Below, one piece after another: positions 8,764 to 17,616 of a stretch of 64,000 nucleotides of DNA (position 1 is its first letter; each line of letters starts with the position of its first letter). The notes beneath the pieces were generated by a model, which was given only the letters and a program-made list of their open reading frames with translations, was not told the DNA's origin and made no database searches. The translations under genes and the position numbers were made by a program. The stretch comes from Phyllobacterium pellucidum (lineage in GTDB: Bacteria; Pseudomonadota; Alphaproteobacteria; Rhizobiales; Rhizobiaceae), in NCBI RefSeq assembly GCF_013327855.1, contig NZ_JABUMX010000001.1, forward strand, positions 248,001 through 312,000, in the 5' to 3' direction.

Positions 8764-10286
8764 GCGGCCTGCTCCTTGCCATTCACGTTCAGCGCTGTCT
8801 CGATGATATTTCGCTCGTTGAGGTCGCGACCGAAAAGTTCGCGCGCTATCCTGCCGCCATACATCACCAGCACCCGGTCGCAGCAGCCGATGAGCTCGGC
8901 GTAATCGGTCGAGTAGTAGAGGATCGCGACGCCACTATCGGCAAGATCGCGCAGCAGCTTGTAGATTTCCTGCTTCGTGCCAACGTCAATGCCACGGGTC
9001 GGATCGTTCAAGAGAATGATCCCGGGCCCGGTCATGAGCCATTTCGCCAGCACGACCTTTTGCTGGTTGCCGCCGGAAAGCGTGCTGACGGCGGCCGCAA
9101 GATCGCTGACCTTGATCTTCAGGCTCCTGATCATCTGCTCGACCGCCGCATGTTCTGCGCTGCGGTCAAAGCGAAGCCCTTTTTGGAACCGCGACAGCGA
9201 AGCAAGGCTTATGTTGTCGCGAATGTTCATCGGCAGCATCAACCCTTCGGTTTTCCTGTCTTCCGGAATGAGGGCAAGCGGCAGCCCCGCCCTTAGGGCC
9301 GCGCGCGGGCTGGACAGCCGTTGCTGCTTGCCCAGAACCTCAACTGTTCCCGATACGCCCTTCAAAACGCCAAACAATGCAAAAAGCAGCGAGCGCTGGC
9401 CCTGGCCATCGAGCCCTCCCAGCCCGACGATCTCGCCCTTTCGAACGTCGAGAGAGATGTCCCTTAATTGCTCCGCCCAGGAAAGGTTGCGAACCGACAG
9501 AGCCACGGGCGCCGAAAGATCGGCGGCGGGCTTTTCGGGATAGTGGTGGGTGAGTTCGCGGCCGATCATCATCTGAACGATGGCATCCATCGAGCGCTCG
9601 CCGATGCCAAACGTCTCGATCTTGCGTCCATTGCGGAAAACCGTCGCGCAATCGGCAAGCGCAGTAATTTCATGCATCCGGTGCGACACGTAGAGTATTC
9701 CAACACCTTCGGAACGCAGTTTACGGATGATCGCATAGACACGTTCCACGTCGGCGGCGGTAAGCGCCGAGGTCGCTTCGTCAAGGATCAAAAGCTTTGG
9801 CCGTTTTGCCAAAGCCTTGGCAATCTCGACCATCTGGCGGCGCGACAAGGGAAGGTTGCGCACGAGTTCGAGCGGATGGATGTCGTCGCAGCCGATCATC
9901 GCCAAAAGTTCACGCGCCCGTTCGCGCTGTGCGCGCGCATCGATCAAACCCGCCCGCATCGGCGGTGAAACGATTGAAAGATTGTCGGCGACAGTCATAT
10001 CTGGAAGCAGCGACAATTCCTGAAAGACGCAAACCACGCCCGCCGCCATTGCCTCGGTCGGGTTGCGGAAATCGACTCGCTTTCCTTCTACATAGAGTTC
10101 GCCTTCACTCGGGTCTGTCACCCCGGCGGCAATCTTGATCAGCGTCGATTTCCCTGCGCCGTTCTCACCAAGAATGGCGTGAATCTCGCCGGGATAGGCA
10201 ACGAAATCCACCTCGCTCAAGGCCGCTATGCCACCATAGCTTTTCGAGACATGCTTCATTTCCAGAATGGGCGCGGGTTGCGACAC
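8760..10286 (-). CDS. Sugar ABC transporter ATP-binding protein (RbsA/MglA-like)
   Basis: This cytoplasmic ATPase has two fused nucleotide-binding domains, as usual for monosaccharide importers. From the GTG at 10286 it has 508 residues. That start follows a strong GGAGGAGG and removes a 67-residue arginine-rich extension which would overlap the binding-protein gene. Domain 1 has Walker A GENGAGKST (40-48), signature LSRRQ and Walker B LLILDEATS. Domain 2 has the degenerate P-loop GLDGQGQRS, an intact LSGGNQQK signature and LLNDPTRGIDVG. This asymmetry is normal for the family. It sits between the binding protein and the permeases. Confidence 0.94.
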   Translation of the reverse strand: MSQPAPILEMKHVSKSYGGIAALSEVDFVAYPGEIHAILGENGAGKSTLIKIAAGVTDPSEGELYVEGKRVDFRNPTEAMAAGVVCVFQELSLLPDMTVADNLSIVSPPMRAGLIDARAQRERARELLAMIGCDDIHPLELVRNLPLSRRQMVEIAKALAKRPKLLILDEATSALTAADVERVYAIIRKLRSEGVGILYVSHRMHEITALADCATVFRNGRKIETFGIGERSMDAIVQMMIGRELTHHYPEKPAADLSAPVALSVRNLSWAEQLRDISLDVRKGEIVGLGGLDGQGQRSLLFALFGVLKGVSGTVEVLGKQQRLSSPRAALRAGLPLALIPEDRKTEGLMLPMNIRDNISLASLSRFQKGLRFDRSAEHAAVEQMIRSLKIKVSDLAAAVSTLSGGNQQKVVLAKWLMTGPGIILLNDPTRGIDVGTKQEIYKLLRDLADSGVAILYYSTDYAELIGCCDRVLVMYGGRIARELFGRDLNERNIIETALNVNGKEQAA

Positions 10287-10344
10287 GTCATCCTCCTCCA
10301 AGACGCGGGTAGCCGGGGCGCGAATGCGCCCCGGTTGGTGCCGC

Positions 10345-11475
10345 TTACTGGTCAGCCTTCGTCTGGCCCATGATCTCCTGCGCCGAGAAGTTGATCCCGC
10401 AGGTCGGGAAGGAATTGCCGACGAAGAAGTTGTCGCTCTCCTTCGCATAGTAGCTGTCGCCGTCCTTGAAGTTCGGGTCCTCGACAATCGACAGTGGCAG
10501 CGAGATCGACTGCGGCACGACCTCGCCCTCGAGCGCGGCTATCGCCGTCTTGATGGCAACCGCGACCTGGGCTGGCCCGGTCCCGGCGGAGGTGCATTTC
10601 AGCCCATCCTTCGAACGTTCGGCGCATAGTTTGCGGAAACCATTCTCGGTTTCGCCGCCGACGGGCACGAACGGATGCTTCGCGTCAATCATAGCGCGGA
10701 CCGTCCCTGTCGAGCCGCCCTGTACCGATACACCATCGAAATGCTTGTGGACGGCGATGGCATCGGCAACAACCTTCTGGGCGGTGCCGTCATCCCAGCG
10801 GCCGACCACTTCCACAGTTTCCCATTGACCGCCGGACTTCTTCAGGACTTCCTGAATGCCCTCATGGCGGTCGCGGTCGACCGATGTACCGGTGACCCCG
10901 CGCACTTCCAGGAGCTTGCCCTTGTTGCCGGGCACGTTCTTGACCAGCCAATTGCCCCACAGTTCACCGAGGCCCTTCTGATCGACATTCACATTGACGG
11001 CTTCATCCGTGTCGAGCGTGTTGTCGAATGCGACGAGCACGACGCCGGCGGCATTGGCGCGCTTGATTACCGGTTTGAAGGCGGTTGGATTCTGCGCGTT
11101 GACAACAATTGCATCGTAGCCGGAATTGATGAAATTATCGACGGCAGCGATCTGTGCGGCGACATCATCCCCGGTCGAGACGACCTTGAATTCCTTCAAC
11201 TTGGCTTTGACTTCGGGCAAGGCGGCATAGGCTTTGGCGGTCTGGATCATCTGGATGCGCCAGGTATTGCCGATAAATCCATTGGCAAGGGCTATGCGAT
11301 AGGGACCTTCTTTCTTGGGCCACTGGAAAAACTTGGTCTCGGACGTTTGCGGCTTGAAGCATTCGGCATCCTTGCTTGGGCCTTTTACGACCTCGGGGCC
11401 CGCAGCATAGGCGGATACACTCATCATCAGACTGACCGCTGTCGAAATCATCATGCTCTTTAGAATCATGCTCAT
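10345..11475 (-). CDS. Sugar ABC transporter periplasmic substrate-binding protein
   Basis: The 376-residue protein begins with a signal peptide (two nearby Met residues, hydrophobic segment, cleavage after about residue 25, SAYAAG). The mature part is a Peripla_BP_4 (RbsB-type) domain: YRIALANGFIGNTWR, then NFINSGYDAIVVNAQNP, and the hinge-proximal FDGVSVQGGSTGTVRAM. Three cysteines occur in the mature chain; two near the ends of the domain may form a disulfide. It is the ligand receptor of the importer encoded just downstream. The actual sugar cannot be read from the sequence. The neighbouring lactonase suggests an aldose or a lactone-forming sugar. Confidence 0.92.
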   Translation of the reverse strand: MSMILKSMMISTAVSLMMSVSAYAAGPEVVKGPSKDAECFKPQTSETKFFQWPKKEGPYRIALANGFIGNTWRIQMIQTAKAYAALPEVKAKLKEFKVVSTGDDVAAQIAAVDNFINSGYDAIVVNAQNPTAFKPVIKRANAAGVVLVAFDNTLDTDEAVNVNVDQKGLGELWGNWLVKNVPGNKGKLLEVRGVTGTSVDRDRHEGIQEVLKKSGGQWETVEVVGRWDDGTAQKVVADAIAVHKHFDGVSVQGGSTGTVRAMIDAKHPFVPVGGETENGFRKLCAERSKDGLKCTSAGTGPAQVAVAIKTAIAALEGEVVPQSISLPLSIVEDPNFKDGDSYYAKESDNFFVGNSFPTCGINFSAQEIMGQTKADQ

Positions 11476-11516
11476 TTCTGCTCCTCCTCCGTTGATTTAT
11501 TGTCGTTGCCTGCCGA

Positions 11517-12449
11517 TTACGGTGCCTGTACTCCCTGTCTCCTGGTCTCCACCGCGTAGACCGAACTCGTCGCCGTTATAAAAAGGCGTGATTTGGACGG
11601 TCCGCCAAACGTCAGGTTGGCGACAACCTCCGGGACCAGAACGCGGCCGAGCCTTTCGCCCGCCGGCGTATAGCAATGGACGCCGTCCGCGGCGGATATC
11701 CACAGAAGGCCCTCCGTATCGACACGCAATCCATCCGGCACTATGTCGATAACCGCGACAACCCGGCTTTTTCCAAGCTTGCGACCGTCGACGACATCCA
11801 ATGCGCGTACATGATGTGGGCGCGTATCATCGAAGCCGAAACCAAATCCGCCGGCCCGGCCTGAATCCGCGATGTAAAGGACGCTCTCGTCGGGCGAAAA
11901 GGCAAGTCCGTTGGGCCTGTCGAAATCATCGGCCACCAATTCCACGGCGCGGGCATCAGGATCGATGCGATAGACATTGTTGCCGTCGATCTCGCGGTCG
12001 GCCCGTATGCCCTCGTAATCCGAAATGATCCCATAGGGCGGGTCGGTGAACCATATTGAGCCGTCGGACTTGACCACAACGTCGTTCGGCGAATTCAGCC
12101 GCTTGCCCTGCCAGTGAGTTGCAAGAACCTCATACGCGCCATCCGTGCCGGTTCGGCTGACGCAACGCCCGCCGTGCTCGCAGGATACCATTGCGCCGTC
12201 GCCATCGAGCGTGTGGCCATTGGCACGTTGCGAAGGTTGCCTGAAAACCCGCGCGCCCTTTGTTTCTGACCATGTCATCATCCGGTTGTTGGGGATATCT
12301 GAGAAGCGCAGTTCCTGGATATCATTCAGCCACACAGGCCCCTCGGCCCAGACAAGACCGGTTGCGATCTGCTCGAGCTTGGCATGCTCGGGAAAGAATC
12401 CCGCAAAGCCGCGTTCATCTTCCGAAAGAAAATGTTGTTCCACTCCCAT
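11517..12449 (-). CDS. SMP-30/gluconolactonase/LRE family hydrolase
   Basis: This is a six-bladed beta-propeller lactonase of 310 residues that hydrolyses sugar lactones such as gluconolactone to aldonic acids. Family metal-site residues are visible: Glu in AEGPVW (about residue 36), Asn in NSPNDVVVKSDG (about 124), Asn in RPNGLAFSPDE and Asp in LYIADSGR. There is no signal peptide, so it is cytosolic. It is the first gene of the minus-strand unit lactonase, binding protein, ATPase and two permeases, which suggests uptake of a sugar and processing of its oxidised lactone. Confidence 0.88.
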   Translation of the reverse strand: MGVEQHFLSEDERGFAGFFPEHAKLEQIATGLVWAEGPVWLNDIQELRFSDIPNNRMMTWSETKGARVFRQPSQRANGHTLDGDGAMVSCEHGGRCVSRTGTDGAYEVLATHWQGKRLNSPNDVVVKSDGSIWFTDPPYGIISDYEGIRADREIDGNNVYRIDPDARAVELVADDFDRPNGLAFSPDESVLYIADSGRAGGFGFGFDDTRPHHVRALDVVDGRKLGKSRVVAVIDIVPDGLRVDTEGLLWISAADGVHCYTPAGERLGRVLVPEVVANLTFGGPSKSRLFITATSSVYAVETRRQGVQAP

Positions 12450-12829
12450 GCGCCGGCCCTCCCGTGCCGGTTAGTCTCGCTGGACGCGAGACGCCTTAAC
12501 GTTTCCCTCTCATGCCGCCATGAGGCATCTCACGACATGGCGCTCGCCAGCGCGTCGCCCGGACAGCGAAATTCCGTCGCGCGCAACACGCTCGCAGTTG
12601 CAAGCGGTAACGGGTCCTATCAGCATTGTTTTCGGGTAACGGCCGGCGACACGTCCCACCCCTGAATAGAGATTTTATATCTAAGATAACATATGCGTCA
12701 TCGAGAGCCCAAGACTTTGTTAGCCGGAACGCCTGTCTTTACGATTATAAGTTGCATAGGCTGTATGCAGCGCGTTACCACGTTCCGTGCCACCCGAGAC
12801 AAGCTCATTCCAAGGGCAAGGAGAAATGC
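12450..12829. other. Divergent intergenic region, lactonase operon and small lipoprotein
   Basis: This 380-base gap lies between two divergent genes and should hold both promoters. An AT-rich patch occurs at about 12668-12695 (GATTTTATATCTAAGATAACATATG). No operator, riboswitch or reliable -35/-10 pair could be assigned by eye, and no additional ORF looks real. Confidence 0.4.
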
Positions 12830-13033
12830 ATGACAGTCGCAAGAGCCATCGCCGCACTCATTACAGCTTGCCTGCTTATGGGCTGCAGCAGTGCCAAAGG
12901 CGACTGGCGCGCGCGTTATAACGCTGTGTGGCGGACGGAACGCTCATGTGCTTCGGGCTATTACGATTGCGGCCTGCGAACCAGCAATCAGGCGAGCCTT
13001 CACGGCGCGCGCAATAACAGAAACTGGCACTGA
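12830..13033 (+). CDS. Small lipoprotein, 67 aa (hypothetical)
   Basis: The peptide starts at the ATG at 12830. A second ATG at 12826 is out of frame. A good AAGGAGAA site lies at 12817-12824. It has a short lipoprotein signal with lipobox LLMGC (cysteine at residue 19), so after lipidation only about 49 residues remain. The mature part is polar, with Cys residues near 40 and 47 (RSCASGYYDCGLR) and a basic Asn/Arg-rich end. I do not recognise the family. It precedes the LuxR-type regulator on the same strand, 173 bases away. Confidence 0.6.
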   Translation: MTVARAIAALITACLLMGCSSAKGDWRARYNAVWRTERSCASGYYDCGLRTSNQASLHGARNNRNWH

Positions 13034-13206
13034 CGCAACAACCGGGAAAGCGCCACGCACCATTGTATATCAGCCAAAGGATATAGCCCTATGGAGGCAT
13101 ACCTATGTCCAGATTGGAGTTAATCCCCTTTTTATCATGACATGACGCACGAACGGGAATAATATGTGTTGCAAATGGATTGCAAAAAATCCAAGGGGGG
13201 CTGCAC

Positions 13207-13953
13207 GTGTCCATTAACTCTGACACAAAACGCCGTAAGGCGCGTAATGCGCCGACTGTAATCGTCATAGAGCAACATACACTGGCAAGGACGACAATAG
13301 TCAGACTTCTCGAACATGAGCTCGCTGGCTGGGACTTTATCGATATGGTCTCAATAGAGACTCTCGATAGTGCTCTTGGAATGGACGTGCGGCTTATCGC
13401 ACTCGACCTTGCCGGCCGGACACTGGACAGTACCAGCCTCAACGACGATCTCGACGCAATCAGGGAACGTTTCCCCGAAGCCTCGATCGCACTTCTATCA
13501 AATACTGACGATACGTTCGTGGCTTCGCAGGCGCTCGAAATGGGCATTCGTGGTTATTTCACGACATCCATTCCACTCGATGTTGCGCTCGCGGGCATGC
13601 GCCTTGTATTGGCGGGCGGCGTGTTTTACCCGCATCCGCTGGTCGCCTCACCTTCGCGCAGTCGCGCAATCATTGCGCCCAGCGGGCCTGCAGACGAGCC
13701 GCGCAAGGTGATCAGCGTTAATACCGATTATTTGACGATAGCCGATTTCACGCCGCGCGAGGCGGACGTGCTCGCAGAATTGCAGTGTGGACACCCCAAC
13801 AAGGTGATCGCTGGCAAACTCAACCTGTCGGGCCACACGGTGAAAATGCATCTGCAGCACATCATGCGCAAGTTGCAGGTCCAGAACCGTACAGAAGTCG
13901 TTGCCCGCCTTGGCCAAAGGGCGATGGCAGACCAGGACGTCAGGGCCAACTGA
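13207..13953 (+). CDS. LuxR/CsgD-like response regulator with altered receiver domain
   Basis: This 248-residue regulator has an N-terminal receiver-like domain (about 16-140) and a C-terminal LuxR helix-turn-helix (about 175-235: FTPREADVLAELQCGHPNKVIAGKLN, then SGHTVKMHLQHIMRKL). The GTG at 13207 has AAGGGGGG six bases upstream. A TTG nine codons earlier is less likely. The receiver lacks the usual acidic pair (EQ instead of DD) and the conserved lysine (YFTTS), although a candidate acceptor Asp is present in LIALDLAG. CsgD and VpsT regulators of biofilm matrix are similarly altered. Its closest potential targets are the secretion genes and glycine-rich proteins downstream. Confidence 0.85.
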   Translation: MSINSDTKRRKARNAPTVIVIEQHTLARTTIVRLLEHELAGWDFIDMVSIETLDSALGMDVRLIALDLAGRTLDSTSLNDDLDAIRERFPEASIALLSNTDDTFVASQALEMGIRGYFTTSIPLDVALAGMRLVLAGGVFYPHPLVASPSRSRAIIAPSGPADEPRKVISVNTDYLTIADFTPREADVLAELQCGHPNKVIAGKLNLSGHTVKMHLQHIMRKLQVQNRTEVVARLGQRAMADQDVRAN

Positions 13954-13973
13954 GGCTTTGGGTAGAATCGCTT

Positions 13974-14252
13974 CTAGGCATTTCCGCGTGAGGTCTTCTC
14001 CAGCATTTCACTCAGCGTCGCCGCGGCCAGCATGGTCTCGGCGAGCAGTTTCTTGAGCTTCTGATTTTCTTCTTCCAATGCTTTCAGTCTTCTGGCGTCG
14101 AACCCGACATTCTTGAACTGCAGTGATTGCCAGCGATAGAATGTCGGCTCACTGATACCGTGCCGGTGGCAAACCTCGGCCACCGTCGTTCCGGCCTGGT
14201 GTTCTTTCAGAATGCCTGTGATTTGATCGTCGTCGAACTTTCTCTTACCCAT
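13974..14252 (-). mobile_element. IS3-family transposase OrfA, orphan remnant
   Basis: The 92-residue protein begins MGKRKFDDDQITGILKEHQAG and has the helix-turn-helix of IS3-type OrfA (VAEVCHRHGISEPTFYRWQ), followed by the leucine-zipper stretch RRLKALEEENQKLKKLLAE. The end (SEMLEKTSRGNA) departs from the usual family ending. No OrfB, the catalytic DDE part, follows: only 20 bases separate this stop from the stop of the convergent regulator gene. This is therefore a decayed insertion sequence or a stranded DNA-binding fragment. I could not define terminal inverted repeats. Confidence 0.8.
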
Positions 14253-14347
14253 CGATACGATCCTTCGATGGCCGCTGCCGGCGAAGCGGATGCGGCGGAA
14301 CAACCCGGCATGGTGTTCCGCCCGAATTGATCCGTCCCACGCCCATA

Positions 14348-15787
14348 TCAGTCTTCGCGGAACGCGCGGTGGAAGCTGTCGATGAGGGGACGCAGCGCGT
14401 AGAATGCAACGCTGTTTTCGCCGGTCTCGATCAGAGCCTGGGCAGGCATGCCCGGAACGAGCTCCACATCGCGCATCTTCGCCAGCCGTTCGTCGGTCAC
14501 GCGGATGGTCGCGGCGTAATAGGGTTGGCTCGTCTGCTTGTCGACAAGACGGTCGGCCGAAACGTATTCGACGATACCCTTGAGTAGCGGAACGCGACGT
14601 TGATTGTAGGGAAGCAGGTGGACTTGCGCCTGCAGGCCGCGATGAACGACATTGATGTCTTCCGGCCGCACCCGCGCCGAGACGACAAGCTTGTCTTCAC
14701 GCGGCACGAGATCGACCAAGGGTTGCCCCTCACCGATGACGCCGCCCGTCGTATGGACACGCAAATCCATTATCGTGCCGTCTTCCGGCGCGCGGATCGA
14801 GGTCCGCGTCAATTGATCGTCGATGGCACGCAGGCGTTCACTCAGCTGCAGGATCTGCGTTTCGGTGTCGCGCATGCCTTGCGAAACCTCGTTGAGGCGA
14901 TCGCTTTCGAGCTTGACCAGATATGCCTGGCTTTCGCTGATGACCTGGTAGGCGCGGGAAATCTGCGCGGTGACCTCACCGAACTGACCATCGAGATCGG
15001 CTTTCTCCCGGCCAAGAACGAGTAGCCGGCTCTTGCGCTCGAGGCCCTTTATCGCGAGCGGCGTTACGGTCTCGAGTTCCTGTCGGGCGATCTCGACCCG
15101 TTCCGTCAGCGCAGCCTTTTGCGCCGTAAGCCCGGTGATTTCCTCCTGCACCTGCTCCATCTTCTTTTGCGTGATCGCAATTTCGGATTGGAGGACCTGT
15201 TTGCGAGTCTCGAAGATCCGCTGTTGACCGCTGAGGATGCCGTCAACCGATGGGTTGTTGTGGCGAACCTCTTCAAGATCGATGGGGTACACGACACGGT
15301 CGAGGTTCTTTTGCTCCGCGAGCAGGCGAGCGTGACTCGCCTTGGCATCCCAAAGCTGGCCCTGGAGGCTGTCGCGCTCTGAACGCGATTTCGTGTCGTC
15401 AAGCTGGAAGAGTACCTGCCCGGCCTTTACTGCATCGCCGTTCTTGACGAGGATCTGGCGTACGATGCCGCCCTCCAGATGCTGGATGGTCTTGCGGCTC
15501 GACTCCGGCTCGACCAGCCCGGATGCGATCGCTGCGCTTTTGAGCGGTGCGAAAATCGACCATGTGCCGAAGCCGATGATGAAGACCCCGATCAGGAGGT
15601 TGCCGACCAGGGCGACCCTGCGGAGCCGTGACATGGGTGACGGCGCTGCCAACAGGGTGTTGACCTGCGTGCCTTGCGGCGAATAGCTGAGCAGCCTTTT
15701 GAGACTCGTGCCGGCTAGAGCGGTCCGGCGCATCACGCTCAGTGCTCCGGTCATACGTGACGGAATCTCGGATTGAACGAGGGCCAT
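14348..15787 (-). CDS. Type I secretion periplasmic adaptor, HlyD/PrtE family
   Basis: This 479-residue membrane fusion protein links the inner-membrane ABC exporter to an outer-membrane TolC. I chose the ATG at 15787, four bases after the ATPase stop. One membrane helix lies at about 55-80, followed by a biotinyl-lipoyl half-motif (HLEGGIVRQILVKNGDAVKAGQVLFQLDD). A long coiled-coil hairpin spans about 135-330 and the second lipoyl half follows (RAPEDGTIMDLRVHTTGGVIGEGQPL). A beta-barrel domain ends the chain. All family features appear intact. No TolC gene is in the window, so the exporter would use one encoded elsewhere. Confidence 0.93.
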   Translation of the reverse strand: MALVQSEIPSRMTGALSVMRRTALAGTSLKRLLSYSPQGTQVNTLLAAPSPMSRLRRVALVGNLLIGVFIIGFGTWSIFAPLKSAAIASGLVEPESSRKTIQHLEGGIVRQILVKNGDAVKAGQVLFQLDDTKSRSERDSLQGQLWDAKASHARLLAEQKNLDRVVYPIDLEEVRHNNPSVDGILSGQQRIFETRKQVLQSEIAITQKKMEQVQEEITGLTAQKAALTERVEIARQELETVTPLAIKGLERKSRLLVLGREKADLDGQFGEVTAQISRAYQVISESQAYLVKLESDRLNEVSQGMRDTETQILQLSERLRAIDDQLTRTSIRAPEDGTIMDLRVHTTGGVIGEGQPLVDLVPREDKLVVSARVRPEDINVVHRGLQAQVHLLPYNQRRVPLLKGIVEYVSADRLVDKQTSQPYYAATIRVTDERLAKMRDVELVPGMPAQALIETGENSVAFYALRPLIDSFHRAFRED

Positions 15788-15791
15788 GGCT

Positions 15792-17513
15792 CTATCCTTG
15801 TGTCCCTGCCGGTGACGGCGGCTGGAGATAGGTGTCGTAGATGTGATCGCTGTCGCCGAAGGCGTCGACCGTACCGTTACGCATGATCGCAATCTTGTTG
15901 GTCACGGGCAGAAGCCCCATGCGGTGGGTGATGATGACGACAGTCATCCGGCGCGCCTTCATCCGCTCGATGGCGTTGAACAATACGCGCTCACCGTCAA
16001 AATCGAGGCTAGAGTTCGGATCGTCGAGCACGACCAATGAGGGATTGCCATAGGCAGCGCGCGCCAATCCAAGTTGCTGGCGCTGCGCACGCAAAAGCAA
16101 GGCACCGCCGTCGCCGATGTCGGTATCGTAGCCCTGCGGCAGCCGCATGATGGTGTCATGCAACCCGACAAGTTTTGCCGCTTCGATGGCCTTGCTGGCG
16201 TCGCCACCGTCAAGGCGCCCGATCACGTCTCTGATGGCACCGCCAAAGAGTTCGATATCCTGCGGAAGATAGCCGATATGCCCGGCGCCACCGCAAAGCC
16301 GCAGCGCCGATATATCGACGCCTCCGAGAAGCGCGCAACCGTTTGTCGGCTGCAGGACGCCTGCCATGATACGGCCAAGGGTGGATTTGCCGGAACCCGA
16401 CGCACCGATCAAGGCGACACAATCGCCAGGCGCTAGGCGAAGATTCACGCCCTCCAGCAGGTTCTTTTCCTTGAACGGCAGCTTGTAGCCAACATTGTCG
16501 AGTACGAGGCCGCTCGATTCCGGCACCGGCACGATGCGGGCATCAGTGCCGGACTGGACGGCGATGAGCATTCGGTTCAACCGGTTGAAGGCATTGCGGG
16601 CAAAGGCAAATGACCGCCATGCACCGATTGCCCCTTCGACCGGCGCGAGCCCGCGGCCAAGCAGAAGGCTTGCGACGAAGATGATGCCGGGGCTGCTATT
16701 GGCTTCAAGAACAAGCCAGGTAGCAGCTCCCATGACCAGGATCTGCGTGAGCGTCCGGATCGATTTCGAAAATGCCAGGATGATTTCGGTCCGGTGCATG
16801 GCGCTGTCCTGCGCCTTACGGGCAAGTTCGGCGTCGCGATAGACGATTTGCGCTGCGCCGTCTTGCATGCCCATCGAGCGAATGACCTGTATGTATTTGA
16901 GGGCGGTTGCGAACTTGGAATAGCTGCGTGCCAGCGCAAAATTCGCATGAGCCAGAGGTTCGCGTGTTGCAAATTCCGTCAGCAGCGCAAGCAGCAGCAG
17001 CGATACGGCGCTGACGAGGCCGATGGCGCCAAGCAAAGGGTGCACCATGAAGAGCAGAAGCAGGAACACCGGCGCCCAGGGCACATCGAAGAGCAGAGCG
17101 CTTGCGGGGGAATCGAGAAACTGGCGCAGCGACGCAAGATCGCGATAGCAATCGGTGGCTGTTCCGGTATCGGCGCGCGCGGCGTATTCGAATGACGCGG
17201 TCAGTACCATGGGACGAAGCCGATGATCGAGCCAGCTGCCGATCCGCGACAGGGCGGCGCGGCGCACGATATCGAGCGCTGAACCCACAACCACGGCTGC
17301 CGCAATGATCAACGTCAGCATCACCAGCGTGTCGGCACTACGGCTCGACAGCACGCGATCGTAGATTTGCAGGAGGTAGACCGAGGGGGCCAGCAGGAAA
17401 AGGTTGTAGCCGCAACTATAGACGAAGACGAGCCCGAAGGCTCCGGCGCAGGCGCGGAGCGCGAGGACCAGATGCGTCGGTTGGCGCTGGGATTGTGTGA
17501 GGTTCGTTGTCAT
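15792..17513 (-). CDS. Type I secretion ABC exporter, PrtD family, with degenerate ATPase motifs
   Basis: This 573-residue half transporter has an N-terminal membrane domain (about 20-310) and a C-terminal nucleotide-binding domain. Membrane motifs are typical of PrtD (YLLQIYDRVLSSRS, then FDVPWAPVFLLLLF). Walker A (GASGSGKST) and the Q-loop (YLPQDIELF) are intact. The ABC signature, normally LSGGQ, reads LLRAQ in GALLLRAQRQQ. The Walker B glutamate, normally LDEPNS, is Asp (LDDPNSSLD). The H-loop (ITHRMG) is present. Members export repeat proteins directly from cytosol to outside. It lies downstream of two glycine-rich genes, the likely cargo. Whether ATP hydrolysis survives is open. Confidence 0.93.
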   Translation of the reverse strand: MTTNLTQSQRQPTHLVLALRACAGAFGLVFVYSCGYNLFLLAPSVYLLQIYDRVLSSRSADTLVMLTLIIAAAVVVGSALDIVRRAALSRIGSWLDHRLRPMVLTASFEYAARADTGTATDCYRDLASLRQFLDSPASALLFDVPWAPVFLLLLFMVHPLLGAIGLVSAVSLLLLALLTEFATREPLAHANFALARSYSKFATALKYIQVIRSMGMQDGAAQIVYRDAELARKAQDSAMHRTEIILAFSKSIRTLTQILVMGAATWLVLEANSSPGIIFVASLLLGRGLAPVEGAIGAWRSFAFARNAFNRLNRMLIAVQSGTDARIVPVPESSGLVLDNVGYKLPFKEKNLLEGVNLRLAPGDCVALIGASGSGKSTLGRIMAGVLQPTNGCALLGGVDISALRLCGGAGHIGYLPQDIELFGGAIRDVIGRLDGGDASKAIEAAKLVGLHDTIMRLPQGYDTDIGDGGALLLRAQRQQLGLARAAYGNPSLVVLDDPNSSLDFDGERVLFNAIERMKARRMTVVIITHRMGLLPVTNKIAIMRNGTVDAFGDSDHIYDTYLQPPSPAGTQG

Positions 17514-17577
17514 TATCGGGGTCTCAATACGCAGGGTACTGACAAGGCAGACGGTTGGTCACACCATTCGGAGAGGC

Positions 17578-17604
17578 AGGATCGCCGGATATACCGGCGA
17601 TCCT
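17578..17604 (-). promoter_or_regulatory. Strong hairpin between cargo gene and exporter genes
   Basis: AGGATCGCCGG at 17578-17588 is exactly complementary to CCGGCGATCCT at 17594-17604, with a five-base loop ATATA. It starts 13 bases after the stop of the 193-residue glycine-rich gene and has no T-run. It could act as a 3' stabiliser or partial terminator, lowering exporter expression relative to cargo. Confidence 0.5.
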
Positions 17605-17616
17605 CCTGGGGTCTGC

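Noticed and set aside
10287..10487. N-terminal 67-residue extension of the sugar ABC ATPase
   Set aside because: Arg/Ser-rich, overlaps the binding-protein gene and lacks a ribosome-binding site; the GTG at 10286 has a strong one.
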